A stretch of 64,000 bases of DNA from an uncultured Butyricicoccus sp. (GCA_934532985.1 CAKTAV010000007.1:1-64000); one strand, 5' to 3'. Counted from the stretch's first letter, positions 8,475-17,688 are shown. Numbers and translations are program-made. Notes: generated from the sequence alone by a model not told the origin.

Positions 8475-9464
8475 TTAAGCAGCCTTTGCAGCAGCTTCCT
8501 TACGGCGAGCCTTTGCAGCCATGGACTCACGGGTTACGTCGAGCAGTACGGCGGCGATAATAACCAGACCCAGTACCATGTTCTGTACCGCAGAGTCGAT
8601 AGACAGCAGCGTGAAGCCGTTACGCAGGGTTGCAATAACCAGCGCACCGATCATGGTGCCGATCATGGTACCCTTGCCGCCCATGAACGATGCACCGCCG
8701 ATAACGCAGGATGCGATTGCGTCGGTATCATACGGCTGAATTGCGTTTGCGCCGTTGCAGATGCCGGAACGACCGATGGAAACGATACCAGCCAGAGCAG
8801 CCATGAAGCCGGACAGTGCGTAGCAGAAGGTCAGAACGTTTGCCGAGTTGATACCGGACAGACGAGTTGCCTCCATGTTACCGCCTGCACAGTAGATCGA
8901 GCGGCCCAGCGAGGTGCGGGTCAGCAGGATGTGCATGATAACGTAGATAACGATAACAACGATAAAGCTGATCGGGAAGCCTCCTACCGTTGCGGAGCCG
9001 AGCCACATAACACCCTTCGGGAAGCCCGAAATCATCTGTGAACCGGTTACCAGCAGAGCAGCGCCCCAGAGGAAGTTTTTCATACCCAGAGTAGATACGA
9101 ACGGATGCGGCAGATGCAGCTTGGTCAGCAGCAGGCCGTTAATCAGGCCGATTGCCGTGCCTGCAACCAAAGCAACGATCAGCAGCAGCGGAACATTCGT
9201 GGTTCCGTTCTTTACCATCATACCGACAACGCAGGCACAGAACGTTGCGTTCGCGCCAACCGAAAGGTCGATACCGGCGGTAATCAAGCACAGCAGCATG
9301 CCGGTAGACAGCAGTGCTGTAAACGTCGTCTGCTTCAATACAGACATCAGGTTTCTATAGGTTAAGAAGTTATCACTTGCAATGGTCAGGACCAGACCCA
9401 GAATAATCAGAGCACCCAGCGTACCAATATACTGGCCAAATCCACCCAACTTTTTCTTATTCAT
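8475..9464 (-). CDS. Ribose-type sugar ABC transporter permease
   Basis: This 329-residue inner-membrane permease belongs to the RbsC/AraH family of carbohydrate ABC transporters. Its segment LLCLITAGIDLSVGANATFCA (residues 57-77) contains the conserved GIDLSVG motif, and NMEATRLSGINSANV near residue 198 is the cytoplasmic EAA-like loop that contacts the ATPase. About nine membrane spans are predicted. Its start overlaps the end of the ATPase gene by 8 bp, so the two are translationally linked. The tail is Lys/Ala-rich. Together with the ATPase at 9457 and lipoprotein at 11204 it forms a complete importer. The sugar cannot be named from sequence. Confidence 0.93.
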   Translation of the reverse strand: MNKKKLGGFGQYIGTLGALIILGLVLTIASDNFLTYRNLMSVLKQTTFTALLSTGMLLCLITAGIDLSVGANATFCACVVGMMVKNGTTNVPLLLIVALVAGTAIGLINGLLLTKLHLPHPFVSTLGMKNFLWGAALLVTGSQMISGFPKGVMWLGSATVGGFPISFIVVIVIYVIMHILLTRTSLGRSIYCAGGNMEATRLSGINSANVLTFCYALSGFMAALAGIVSIGRSGICNGANAIQPYDTDAIASCVIGGASFMGGKGTMIGTMIGALVIATLRNGFTLLSIDSAVQNMVLGLVIIAAVLLDVTRESMAAKARRKEAAAKAA

Positions 9465-10962
9465 CTAATGTACCTCCCCATGCTGCCTTCATCAGGCTCT
9501 CCTGGTTAAAGTGTTTGCTGTCGCGGTCAACCGTTGCCATGACCTTGCCGCCGCGCATAACAATAACACGGTCCGACATTCCAAGGATCTCCGGCATTTC
9601 CGACGATACCATGATAACGCACTTACCTTCCTTGACCAGGCGGTTCATAACGTTATATACTTCAATCTTTGCGCCAACGTCGATACCGCGGGTCGGCTCG
9701 TCAAAGATATAGATCTCTGCGTCCGTGTTTACCCACTTACCGATAACGACCTTCTGCTGGTTACCACCAGACAGCTGTCCGACGATTTCATCGATGGACG
9801 GCGTCTTAATACGAAGCGACTTGATGTTCTCTTCGCCCGCTGCGAGGATCTTCTTGTTATCCAGGAACGGACCGTTGCAGAAGCCCTTCATATTGGCCAG
9901 AACCAGATTGGTACGGATGGATTCCGCCAATACCAGACCCTGTCCCTTTCGGTCCTCTGTCAGAAGCGCGATGCCTGCCTTAATAGCCTGCGCCGGACTC
10001 TTAATGGTCACTTCCTTGCCGTTGACATATACCTTACCGCTGTCCAGCGGATCTGCGCCGAAGATAGCACGCATGGTCTCGGTTCGGCCTGCGCCGACCA
10101 GTCCTGCAAAGCCCAGCACCTGTCCGCGGTACGCTTCAAAGCTGACGTCATCCAGCACGCCGCCTTCCATCAGGTGTTCTGCCTTCAGAGCGACCTCGCC
10201 CTTTGTGCCGAACTCCTTCGGGAACAGATTGTCCAGAGTACGACCTACCATAGCCGCAATTAGGGAGTCATTATTCCAATCCTTAATATCCTTTGTGTCA
10301 ATGTACTGACCGTCACGAATAACCGTAACGCGATCACACAGCTGGAACAGCTCCTCCAGCTTATGCGATACAAACACAATACCGATGCCGCTGTCACGCA
10401 GCTTGCGGCAGGTCTGCATCAGCTGGTCAACTTCCTTCTCACCCAGAGAAGAAGTCGGCTCGTCCATGATAATCATTTTTGCGTCGATCAGTACTGCCTT
10501 TGCGATTTCAATCATCTGCTGTACGCCCATACCGAACGTACCGGCCGGCTTACTCGGATCAACATCCTGACCCAAGGAAGCCATGACTTCCTTCGCCTTC
10601 TTATTCATCGTGCGATAATCAAGCAGACCCATCGGTCCCTTGATCCACTTGTTAATGAAAATATTATCGGTGATGCTCAGCAGCTTCTCAATATTCAGCT
10701 CCTGATATACACACGCGATTCCGGCTGCTGCCGAATCGTTCGGATTCTTGAACGTCATCTGCTGACCGTTAACGTAAATTTCGCCCTTATCCGGCTTATG
10801 TACACCCGTCAGCACCTTAATCAGCGTAGATTTACCTGCACCGTTCTCGCCAATCAGTCCCAGAATCTCGCCCGGCTTTACCGACAGCTGCATATTGTCC
10901 AGCGCGACAACGCCAGGGAATGTCTTGGTGCAATCCTTTAACTCTACTACATACTCACTCAT
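9457..10962 (-). CDS. Ribose-type sugar ABC transporter ATP-binding protein
   Basis: The 501-residue protein contains two fused nucleotide-binding domains, as in RbsA/MglA. Domain one has Walker A GENGAGKSTLIK near residue 38, a degenerate signature around FGMGVQQMIEIAK (residue 135) and Walker B MIIMDEPTSSL. Domain two has the weakened Walker A region GLVGAGRTETMR near residue 290, signature LSGGNQQKV near residue 400 and IYIFDEPTRGID. ATG at 10962 begins MSEYVVELKD; the longer open frame from 11085 lacks a site and is rejected. It powers uptake with the permease downstream. A hairpin at 11114-11149 separates it from the binding-protein gene. Confidence 0.94.
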   Translation of the reverse strand: MSEYVVELKDCTKTFPGVVALDNMQLSVKPGEILGLIGENGAGKSTLIKVLTGVHKPDKGEIYVNGQQMTFKNPNDSAAAGIACVYQELNIEKLLSITDNIFINKWIKGPMGLLDYRTMNKKAKEVMASLGQDVDPSKPAGTFGMGVQQMIEIAKAVLIDAKMIIMDEPTSSLGEKEVDQLMQTCRKLRDSGIGIVFVSHKLEELFQLCDRVTVIRDGQYIDTKDIKDWNNDSLIAAMVGRTLDNLFPKEFGTKGEVALKAEHLMEGGVLDDVSFEAYRGQVLGFAGLVGAGRTETMRAIFGADPLDSGKVYVNGKEVTIKSPAQAIKAGIALLTEDRKGQGLVLAESIRTNLVLANMKGFCNGPFLDNKKILAAGEENIKSLRIKTPSIDEIVGQLSGGNQQKVVIGKWVNTDAEIYIFDEPTRGIDVGAKIEVYNVMNRLVKEGKCVIMVSSEMPEILGMSDRVIVMRGGKVMATVDRDSKHFNQESLMKAAWGGTLDE

Positions 10963-11113
10963 TAACTCTTCACCCTTTTCTCCGAGAGGGGATTTTTTTC
11001 GATCAGCCTCTTCTTTCCCGGCAGCTCCGGTCTCGGCACAGTGCCGCCTGCAAAAATACACATCACCTATGCAACATCTTTGCAAAAAGTACTCATCGAA
11101 CTCGAATAAAAGT

Positions 11114-11149
11114 GTGCCCTTACCGATATGTATCCATCGATAAGGGCAC
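11114..11149 (-). terminator. Partial terminator between binding protein and ATPase genes
   Basis: GTGCCCTTA and TAAGGGCAC form a 9-bp stem; on the minus strand ACTTTTATTCG follows. Such intercistronic hairpins often keep binding-protein mRNA more abundant than permease mRNA. That function is inferred. Confidence 0.65.
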
Positions 11150-11203
11150 CCGATTCGCTTAGTTTGTTACCCTTCTTCGCTCAATGCCTATTCCTTGAAG
11201 CAA

Positions 11204-12217
11204 TTACTCGCCAATGTAACCCTTCAGCGTATCCAGACGCTCCTGTGCATTCGATGCATCGATAACCGAGCAGCCAGAATCAATAAAGGAATCCAGCTCT
11301 TCACCGTTCAGCGACTTAACTGCCGCATCAACAGCCTTATAGCCCATGTCGTATGCTTCCTGAGCAACAGACATCGTCTCTTCACCATCCAGAATTGCCT
11401 TGCAAGCGGACTGGATGCCGTCGAAGCCAACGAAGATGGTGTCCTTGTATGCCTTGTTATCCTTTGCTGCACGAGCGGCTGCCATAGCCATATCGTCGTT
11501 GTTGCAGCAGATGATAGCAACGCCTTCCGGATGGTTCTGCATGATTGCTTCCATGGAATTTACTGCCTTGTCTGCAACTGCATCTGCGTACTGCACTTCC
11601 TTGTCCAGGAACTTGCCGCCGGCCTTTTCAACGCCCTTCTGATAACCAGTCAGACGATCGGTAGCGGTGCCGTCACCCTGTACGCCGGAAATAGCAATTG
11701 CATTGATTTCCTTCCAGCCAGCATCCTTTGCAGCCTTAACGGCAGCCTCGCCGCCCATTGCTGCTGCATCGACATTACCGGTGCCTACGAAGGACTTGAT
11801 CTCCGGTGCGTCGATGTTCGTATCAACGGCGATAATCGGAGCTTCCTGTCCGGAAATCAGGTTCGCTGCCAGGTCAGCCTGCAGCGGAGCGATGACAAAC
11901 GCATCATATGCGCCAGAGTTCAGATCGGTCTCGATCATGTTCTGCTGTTCGTCGTAAGCAGTCTCCGACGTTGCACCCTTGACCTCAACGTTTACGTTGT
12001 TGTCCTTACCGTATGCTTCTGCACCAGCCTTTACATAGGACCAGTACTCCGATGCGGTCGTCTTGAGGATAACGTCGATCTTGTAGTCGCCGCCGGATGC
12101 AGCTGCATTACCGGAACCCGAACCGTTGGACGACGATCCGCCGGAGCCTCCGCAACCTGCCAGCACACCAGCTGCCATAACGCCTGCCAGCGTCATCGCT
12201 AACATTCTCTTCTTCAT
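11204..12217 (-). CDS. Sugar ABC transporter substrate-binding lipoprotein (first copy)
   Basis: The 337-residue protein has a lipoprotein signal with lipobox LAGC (Cys near residue 21), a Gly/Ser-rich linker, and a periplasmic-binding-protein type 1 fold of the RbsB group. DYKIDVILKTTASEYW opens the mature domain, FVIAPLQADLAANLI lies near residue 107 and AIICCNNDDMAMAAAR near residue 233. The gene has a GGAGG site before ATG 12217. It delivers a sugar to the permease/ATPase encoded downstream. A close paralogue lies at 16336-17343. Family members bind ribose, allose, xylose or inositol; the ligand is not resolved. Confidence 0.92.
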   Translation of the reverse strand: MKKRMLAMTLAGVMAAGVLAGCGGSGGSSSNGSGSGNAAASGGDYKIDVILKTTASEYWSYVKAGAEAYGKDNNVNVEVKGATSETAYDEQQNMIETDLNSGAYDAFVIAPLQADLAANLISGQEAPIIAVDTNIDAPEIKSFVGTGNVDAAAMGGEAAVKAAKDAGWKEINAIAISGVQGDGTATDRLTGYQKGVEKAGGKFLDKEVQYADAVADKAVNSMEAIMQNHPEGVAIICCNNDDMAMAAARAAKDNKAYKDTIFVGFDGIQSACKAILDGEETMSVAQEAYDMGYKAVDAAVKSLNGEELDSFIDSGCSVIDASNAQERLDTLKGYIGE

Positions 12218-12458
12218 AATGTGTTTCCTCCTTGGTTTGTCTCTTCCTAAAACAATCTATCTCATTTCCCCATTCCCTGTCCGATTTCTGCTCGAAGGGC
12301 GATGAGCAGTTTTGGGCGACGAACAAAGGCCTGTGAAAAAAAGACCAAACTCAAGTCTGTGTCTCCTCTCTCCAAAAGAGCACAGAAACGACGGAAATCA
12401 TTTCTTCTTGGTCATGTTACTGCCCCAGAGGCGATGCCGCACGTCTGGGTTTGTCTGC

Positions 12459-12536
12459 TTTTGAGATTGGCATCTCAAAAACAATCATATTACCCATGAA
12501 TAATCCGATTTCACGCTTTCGTTTGTATATATTATA
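12459..12536 (-). promoter_or_regulatory. Candidate promoter and leader hairpin of the ABC operon
   Basis: On the minus strand a TATAAT hexamer occupies 12536-12531, without a good -35, as expected for a promoter needing an activator such as the AraC protein encoded just upstream. Downstream in the roughly 300-nt leader, TTTTGAGAT and ATCTCAAAA pair around TGGC (12459-12480). The remaining leader to 12218 shows another short inverted repeat (CCCAGA/TCTGGG near 12424-12449). Confidence 0.45.
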
Positions 12537-12596
12537 CAATCCCTCAAGGCGTTAAACCGAATCATACTGCGCAAAAACCTTTGCAAAACACGCCAT

Positions 12597-13478
12597 TTAG
12601 ATGAACATATTTCGGTATTGTCTTGGAGACACTCCGACCTTGCTCCGAAACACTGCCGCAAAGCTGGTATCATAGGCATATCCGACCTCTCCGGCGATGT
12701 CCGCAATGGATCGCCGACTCTCCCGCAACAGCGTCTTGCTGTGGCTGATGCGCAGATTGACGAGATACTCGTGCGGGGACTGCCCCGTGCTCTCGCGGAA
12801 GCGGCGGTTGATCTGGGAAATACTCAAATGGAATCGTTTTGCCAAATCCGCCGCGCTGACCTCTTCGTTCAAATGCTCCGCCAGATACCGCTGCATCGCC
12901 GCAATCTGCGGGTCATTGGTCTCCTCCAGCCGGTTGCTGTATAACAAGCTGCACATCAGATCGTGCAGACTCCGCGACACGCCGACCTCATCTACTTGTC
13001 CTGTCCGTCGCACCTGATCCAAAATTTGCCGCAGCTGCTGCTGAATATAGCGTGGATTATCCGGACGAATTGCCACGCCGCGCACGCTGCGAACCTCTTC
13101 ACAAAACGCCCATGTATTGGCGCCATTCAGGTGCACCCACAAATATTCCACCGGCTCCAGCGCCTGAAACCGGTACTGTTCATTGCAGTTGAGAAAGCCA
13201 AATTCTCCTGTGCACAGAGTTGTTTCCTGTCCGTCCAGACCGACCTTCAGCCGTCCCTCTGTGATCGTGAAGATGGAAAAGCTGTCACTGGCTCTCCGCT
13301 CCACGCAGTACTGCATCGTGCACCGGAAGCGTCCCACTCCCTGCAAATAATACAGCAGCCGCTGCGCCCGATAGGACGGTATCGCCTGGTACATTTCCGA
13401 ATTGGGCTCGATGCCCTTTTCGTGGATAAGCTCCCGGTTTTCCGGAACCAGACTCCCAATCTCTATCTTTTCTGCCAT
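12597..13478 (-). CDS. AraC-family transcriptional regulator (ABC operon)
   Basis: ATG at 13478 (MAEKIEIG) follows GCGAGGAAAC and is preferred to the upstream start at 13508. The 293-residue protein has an N-terminal cupin-like effector domain (about 40-150) and a C-terminal pair of helix-turn-helix motifs (about 195-290), with VSAADLAKRFHLSISQINRRF as the first (near residue 209) and IADIAGEVGYAYDTSFAAVF as the second. It probably senses a sugar and activates the adjacent ABC genes, which lack a good -35. The regulator is on the same strand, 380 bp upstream of the binding-protein gene. Confidence 0.88.
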   Translation of the reverse strand: MAEKIEIGSLVPENRELIHEKGIEPNSEMYQAIPSYRAQRLLYYLQGVGRFRCTMQYCVERRASDSFSIFTITEGRLKVGLDGQETTLCTGEFGFLNCNEQYRFQALEPVEYLWVHLNGANTWAFCEEVRSVRGVAIRPDNPRYIQQQLRQILDQVRRTGQVDEVGVSRSLHDLMCSLLYSNRLEETNDPQIAAMQRYLAEHLNEEVSAADLAKRFHLSISQINRRFRESTGQSPHEYLVNLRISHSKTLLRESRRSIADIAGEVGYAYDTSFAAVFRSKVGVSPRQYRNMFI

Positions 13479-13521
13479 GTTGTTTCCTCGCTTTCCATCC
13501 GCTCTCACGCGGTGAGCGCAC

Positions 13522-14082
13522 TCATTTTGCCTGCCAAAATGGCTTTTTCTTCTGCGGCAGGCCGTCGCGCGTCAGGCACTCCTTCACACTTTTTCCCATG
13601 CTGTTGCAGTAATATTGCTCGTCCTCCAAATCGACGACACACAGACGAAGCGCACTCCATCCGTGCTGTCCGTTCTTTTCCTTGTACTGTCGATAATCGC
13701 TGGCACGGCGGATCTTCCGCTGCAGCTTTCGCTCCACACCAGCCGTGCACAGCACAATGCTAATCAGCGTGAAATCGTGGAACGGGTCGTCCGCCGGGAC
13801 GCGTTCGTCCTGAATACGGCGAAATAGCTCCATATATTCCGTCCAGTTTGCTTCATCCAGCTGTTCTGCGCACAGAAAATAACATTGTTCCCCACAATAT
13901 CCCTCCGTGGAGATACTGCTGACAATACCCATCAAATAGCGGTCATCCCGTTTTTCGTAGTGTGCGGTCATCGGGAAGGTGTAACCGCACACTCTCTTCT
14001 CTCGATCGATCTGAAACGGCTCCGGATACTGCCGTTCCGCCCGCCGCAAAAATGCCGCCGCTTTGTCTGCAAAGTGTTCCAT
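13522..14082 (-). CDS. Hypothetical cytoplasmic protein
   Basis: The 186-residue product is not recognised. It has no signal peptide or membrane segment and a mixed charged composition. Features are an aromatic-rich block VCGYTFPMTAHYEKRDDRYLMG (residues 31-52), a Cys pair in GYCGEQCYFLCAEQL (residues 62-76) and a basic segment GVERKLQRKIRRASDYRQYK near residue 115. Its start overlaps the stop of the small membrane protein gene by one base (TGATG), so the two are translationally coupled. It precedes the AraC gene by 43 bp. An accessory role with its partner is possible but unproven. Confidence 0.75.
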   Translation of the reverse strand: MEHFADKAAAFLRRAERQYPEPFQIDREKRVCGYTFPMTAHYEKRDDRYLMGIVSSISTEGYCGEQCYFLCAEQLDEANWTEYMELFRRIQDERVPADDPFHDFTLISIVLCTAGVERKLQRKIRRASDYRQYKEKNGQHGWSALRLCVVDLEDEQYYCNSMGKSVKECLTRDGLPQKKKPFWQAK

Positions 14083-14444
14083 CAGGCGTTATCCTCGTCA
14101 TCCGGTTCTGCCTCCGGCTGCGCTTTGTCGTCAGAATCCTCATCCAGCGGCGGATCTTCTTCGTCCTCCTCTGCCAACGGGGGATCCTCCGGTTCCGGCT
14201 CCGGCGCAACATAGCCGTCAATTTCCTCTACCGGAACATCCTTTTCTGCAAAATATTTGCCGTCAATATAATATCCAATCGCGATGCCAACCGCAGCGCC
14301 GCCCAGCGACAGCCACTGTCCATCGTATTTCAGCAAACCGCTCAGTACCAGACCGCAGCCGTAGCCCAGTGCAAGTCCCAGAAACTCCGAGCGCGGTACG
14401 GTATTAAAGTATTTGCGCTGTGTACTGTGATATCCTTTTTTCAT
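14082..14444 (-). CDS. Small membrane protein with a highly acidic C-terminal tail
   Basis: The 120-residue product starts at ATG 14444 after GGAGG. A basic N-terminus (KKGYHSTQRKYF) leads to a Gly-rich hydrophobic region (about 21-60) with one or two membrane segments. The C-terminal half (about 75-120) is almost entirely Glu, Asp and Pro and is probably disordered. No homologous family is recognised. Gene coupling to 13522-14082 by a TGATG overlap suggests the two products work together. Confidence 0.75.
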   Translation of the reverse strand: MKKGYHSTQRKYFNTVPRSEFLGLALGYGCGLVLSGLLKYDGQWLSLGGAAVGIAIGYYIDGKYFAEKDVPVEEIDGYVAPEPEPEDPPLAEEDEEDPPLDEDSDDKAQPEAEPDDEDNA

Positions 14445-14757
14445 GACACTTCCTCCGTCGCGCGGCCTCTCCCGCCGCTTTCTCTTCTGCGGCTCTCTTC
14501 GCGCCGCTTTTCAAGGTATTCCGCAGCAAACGCCGCACGTTACCCTGTTTTTTTCATTCTAACAAGTTATTTCCGTCCCGTCAATGCACGACTGGAACGT
14601 GATCGTCGATAATTCGTTCTTTCTGACAGATCATACAATTTTACTTTTTTGTTTTTGGTTTGTATATACAAAAATCATCTGTCGCTTTGCCGTTCTTCGC
14701 GCTTCCTTTCCTTTTATGGTACAATACTGTTATATCTCAGAAAGGAGTTCTCCTGCT

Positions 14758-15588
14758 ATGAAAATTGTTGATTCCGGCGTTCTGCCTCCGTCTTTTATGG
14801 ATTTCACGATTCCATCCAACTTTGCGCGAAACGCACTGTATTACGTTTTACAGTTTGGTCACTTCTACTGCGACAAAAATTATCACGTCCAGCGTGAATA
14901 TCTGGAGCAGTTTCTGCTCATGTATGTCTGCTCCGGCGAGCTGACCATTCAGGCGCACGGACGCACTGCCATTGCCTATCCCGACCAGATCGTCCTGCTC
15001 GACTGCCGCACCCCGCATCAGTATTACTGTACCGGCGACACCGACTTTTTGTGGTTCCACTTCAACGGCAGCAGCAGCGCCCGCTACACCAGCTATCTTT
15101 ACGACCAGAACGGCGTTGTATTCTCCGGCCCGCACATTCAGGATACCCTGCACAGCTTCGACCGTATTCTGAGCTACTCGCAGGAGGTGCCGAATAACGA
15201 GCATCTGGTCTCCATGCACATCGCACGCATTCTGGCACGCATGGCATCCCCGAACCGCCATGTCATCACCCAGCACGGTCTGGAGCCCGCCATTCAGTAC
15301 ATCCGCGACCACTTCCAAGAGGAAATCTCGCTCGACCAGCTCTCCGCTTTGTGCAGCATGAGCTCGTCGCATTTCATCCGCAGCTTCAGCAAATATATCA
15401 ACCGCACCCCGCACGAGTATCTGCTGTCCTATCGGCTCCAGCAGTCCAAGCAGCAGCTCCTGACAACCAACGATTCCATCGAGGTCATCGCGGAGCGGTG
15501 CGGATTTAACAGCGCTTCTCACTTCGCTCGCGCGTTCCGAAAGAGCAATAACGTCTCGCCGAGTGAATTTCGCAATACGGAATTCTAG
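14758..15588 (+). CDS. AraC-family transcriptional regulator
   Basis: ATG 14758 (MKIVDSGVLPPSF) is preferred because AAAGGAG lies 10 bases upstream; the open frame starts at 14584 in AT-rich noncoding DNA. The 276-residue product has an N-terminal cupin domain (residues 20-140, with LLDCRTPHQYYCTGDTDFLW) and C-terminal AraC helix-turn-helix motifs: ISLDQLSALCSMSSSHFIRSF (near residue 195) and IEVIAERCGFNSASHFARAF. It is divergent from the 14082-14444 gene and may serve that locus or the orphan binding protein downstream at 16336. Confidence 0.88.
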   Translation: MKIVDSGVLPPSFMDFTIPSNFARNALYYVLQFGHFYCDKNYHVQREYLEQFLLMYVCSGELTIQAHGRTAIAYPDQIVLLDCRTPHQYYCTGDTDFLWFHFNGSSSARYTSYLYDQNGVVFSGPHIQDTLHSFDRILSYSQEVPNNEHLVSMHIARILARMASPNRHVITQHGLEPAIQYIRDHFQEEISLDQLSALCSMSSSHFIRSFSKYINRTPHEYLLSYRLQQSKQQLLTTNDSIEVIAERCGFNSASHFARAFRKSNNVSPSEFRNTEF

Positions 15589-15589
15589 T

Positions 15590-16165
15590 CGCTGCGACGA
15601 TCGCATCGGCGAATTCCACTACCTCCCTGTGCCGAAGTATCGGCACAGCTCGCCCGTTCCATTCCCTCGCTCCTCAAATTCCAAACGCCGTCGCTGCGAC
15701 GCACTTCGCTACATCGCCACGCCGAAGCATCGGCATGGCTCACCCGCTTCGTGGTCTTGCTCCTTCGCGCCACAACCGCTTTGCTGGGTTGCGTCGCGAT
15801 ATACAGTAAGATTTACTCTGAGGACAGATAGAAAAGAAGTCTGAACCAAAATCGCCCCTGTGCTGTCGCGGCGACGCACTACGCTACATCGCCACGCCGA
15901 GGCATCGGCATAGCTCAGCCGCTGCGTGATCTTGCTCCTTCGCGACACAACCGCTTCGCTGGGTTGTGTCGCGATATAAATTTTTTTGGGGGTGTCGGTC
16001 TACGGTTAGCTCAAATCGTATTGTTAGCGTACAATCCCTCAGTCGGCTTCGCCGACATCCCGCTTTCGCTTCACTCACATGCCACTGGCATGACGCGGCC
16101 CGTTTACACAAGGGAGCTAAAGTGCGTAAGATTTACTCAGAAAACAGAGAGAAAACAAAATTCTG
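15590..16165. repeat. Dispersed intergenic repeat block (copy 2)
   Basis: This gene-free block holds two tandemly arranged versions of the same module set: GACGCACT, CGCTACATCGCCACGCCGA and CATCGGCAT, then CTTGCTCCTTCGCG and ACAACCGC, then GGGTTG and GTCGCGATATA, each ending in AGATTTACTC-like sequence. The same modules occur at 2052, 49250 and 54840. Short frames here lack ribosome binding sites. Confidence 0.75.
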
Positions 16166-16169
16166 CATC

Positions 16170-16238
16170 GTAGAGGATGGGTTTCCCATCCCGCCACATT
16201 TCGCTCTGTTTATGCGGGACGGGAGACCCGTCCTCTAC
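16170..16238. repeat. Long imperfect inverted repeat
   Basis: GTAGAGGATGGG with TTTCCCATCCCGC pairs, with a few mismatches, with GCGGGACGGGAGA and CCCGTCCTCTAC, giving about 25 paired positions around a 19-nt loop. It looks like a small non-autonomous hairpin element rather than a simple terminator, since no T-run follows. Confidence 0.6.
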
Positions 16239-16276
16239 CGTAAATGGCAGTTACTGTATATTATCCCACACACAAA

Positions 16277-16301
16277 GAGGCCGCGGCAACGCCGCGGCCT
16301 C
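16277..16301 (-). terminator. Terminator of the orphan binding-protein gene
   Basis: GAGGCCGCGGC and GCCGCGGCCTC pair perfectly over 11 bp with a three-base loop, 35 bp beyond the minus-strand stop at 16336. The following T-run is weak (TTTGTGTG). Confidence 0.7.
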
Positions 16302-16335
16302 TCTTGTTTTCTATTATGGATAACTATCTGTTCTC

Positions 16336-17343
16336 TTACTTCAGGTAGCCCTTCAGCTCGTCCAGACGATCCTGTGCGCTGTCCTTGTCAACAACACCGG
16401 AACCGGAGTCGATGAAGGAATCCAGCTCCTCTCCGTTCAGGCAATCAACCGCTGCCTGTACTGCCTTGTAGCCCATTCCGTATGCATCCTGAATAACCGA
16501 CATGGTCTCTTCGCCGTTCAGGATTGCTTCACACGCCGCTCGGTCGCCATTGAAGCCCAAGAAGATCGTGTTCTCATACGCCTTGTTGCCCTTTGCTGCG
16601 CGTGCTGCCGCCATAACCATGTCATCATTATTTGCGCAGATGATAGCTACGCCGTCCGGATGGTTCTGCATGATTGCTTCCATGCAGTTTACTGCCTTAT
16701 CCGCAACCGCGTCGGCATACTGGGTTTCCTTCTCCAGGAACTTGCCGCCAGCCTCGTTGATGCCCTTCTTGTAACCCTCGTAACGTGCGGTGTTGGTTGC
16801 GTCACCCTGTACACCACAGATCTCGATCGCCTCGATGGTATCCCAGCCAGCCTTCTTGGCTGCCTCAACGGCCGCCTTGCCGCCCAGCGCCGCTGCTTCT
16901 TTGTTACCGGTGCCGATGAACGACTTGATTTCCGGCGCTTCGATGTTGGTGTCAACCGCCAGAATCGGCGTGTCCGTGCCGGCAATCAGGGTTGCCGCCT
17001 GATCGCTTTGCAGCGGTGCGATAACCAGTGCGTCATAAGATCCGGAGCTCAAATCGGTCTCGATCATGTTCTGCTGCTCGTCGTAAGACGTCTCAGACGG
17101 GGGACCCTTGACCTCAACCTTGACGCCGAGATCCTTTGCTGCCGCGTCGCAGCCCGCCTGTACATACTGCCAATACTCTGCGGACAGCGTCTTCAGAATA
17201 ACGCTGATCTTGTAATCTCCGCCAGCGGACGCGCTGCCGGAACCTTCTGCCTTGCTGTCGCTGCCGGAGTTGCCGCATCCCGCTACACAGCCAACGGTCA
17301 TTGCACCTGCCAGTGCCATTGCTAACATTCTTCTCTTCTTCAT
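16336..17343 (-). CDS. Sugar ABC transporter substrate-binding lipoprotein (orphan paralogue)
   Basis: ATG 17343 follows AAGGAGG. The 335-residue lipoprotein has lipobox VAGC (Cys near residue 20) and a type 1 binding fold. It is clearly a paralogue of the protein at 11204-12217, sharing for example ETDLSSGSYDALVIAPLQ and NDDMVMAAARAAKGNKAYEN with near-identical counterparts. No permease or ATPase gene is adjacent, so it probably feeds the transporter at 8475-10962 or works in sensing. Differences are scattered through the protein, suggesting an altered ligand rather than a recent copy. Confidence 0.9.
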   Translation of the reverse strand: MKKRRMLAMALAGAMTVGCVAGCGNSGSDSKAEGSGSASAGGDYKISVILKTLSAEYWQYVQAGCDAAAKDLGVKVEVKGPPSETSYDEQQNMIETDLSSGSYDALVIAPLQSDQAATLIAGTDTPILAVDTNIEAPEIKSFIGTGNKEAAALGGKAAVEAAKKAGWDTIEAIEICGVQGDATNTARYEGYKKGINEAGGKFLEKETQYADAVADKAVNCMEAIMQNHPDGVAIICANNDDMVMAAARAAKGNKAYENTIFLGFNGDRAACEAILNGEETMSVIQDAYGMGYKAVQAAVDCLNGEELDSFIDSGSGVVDKDSAQDRLDELKGYLK

Positions 17344-17615
17344 AACGTGTTTCCTCCTTAAGAAATACATTTTTTATGTAACACTCCCTCATCTGGCAGA
17401 CGATGAAGGAATTGTCACTCTATTTTCATTTCGCTCGATATTGTAACAATACCAAAGCGTGCCTAGGGGAGAAATCGCTCTTGCTATGCCGGAAAATCCG
17501 TCCGGCGGCGTCCGCCGCAACTCGGTCAACGACCCCAGTCGGGGCCGCCTGCCGCGCTGTTTCCGGAACGCGGCAAGACCGAACTGCATTTTGAATTTGA
17601 AAGAGAAACAACCAG

Positions 17616-17664
17616 GTTGGGAGCCGACGGATACGGACAGCAGCCGTCCCGCCCGGCTTCCAAC
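17616..17664 (-). terminator. Terminator of the SSS symporter gene
   Basis: GTTGG, AGCCG and ACGG pair with CCGT, CGGCT and CCAAC in an interrupted stem. On the minus strand the T-rich stretch TTGTTTCTCTTTC follows. It lies 25 bp past the stop at 17689. The rest of 17344-17615 is GC-rich with no supportable gene. Confidence 0.6.
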
Positions 17665-17688
17665 AAGGAGTGGATGACAAAATTGTGT

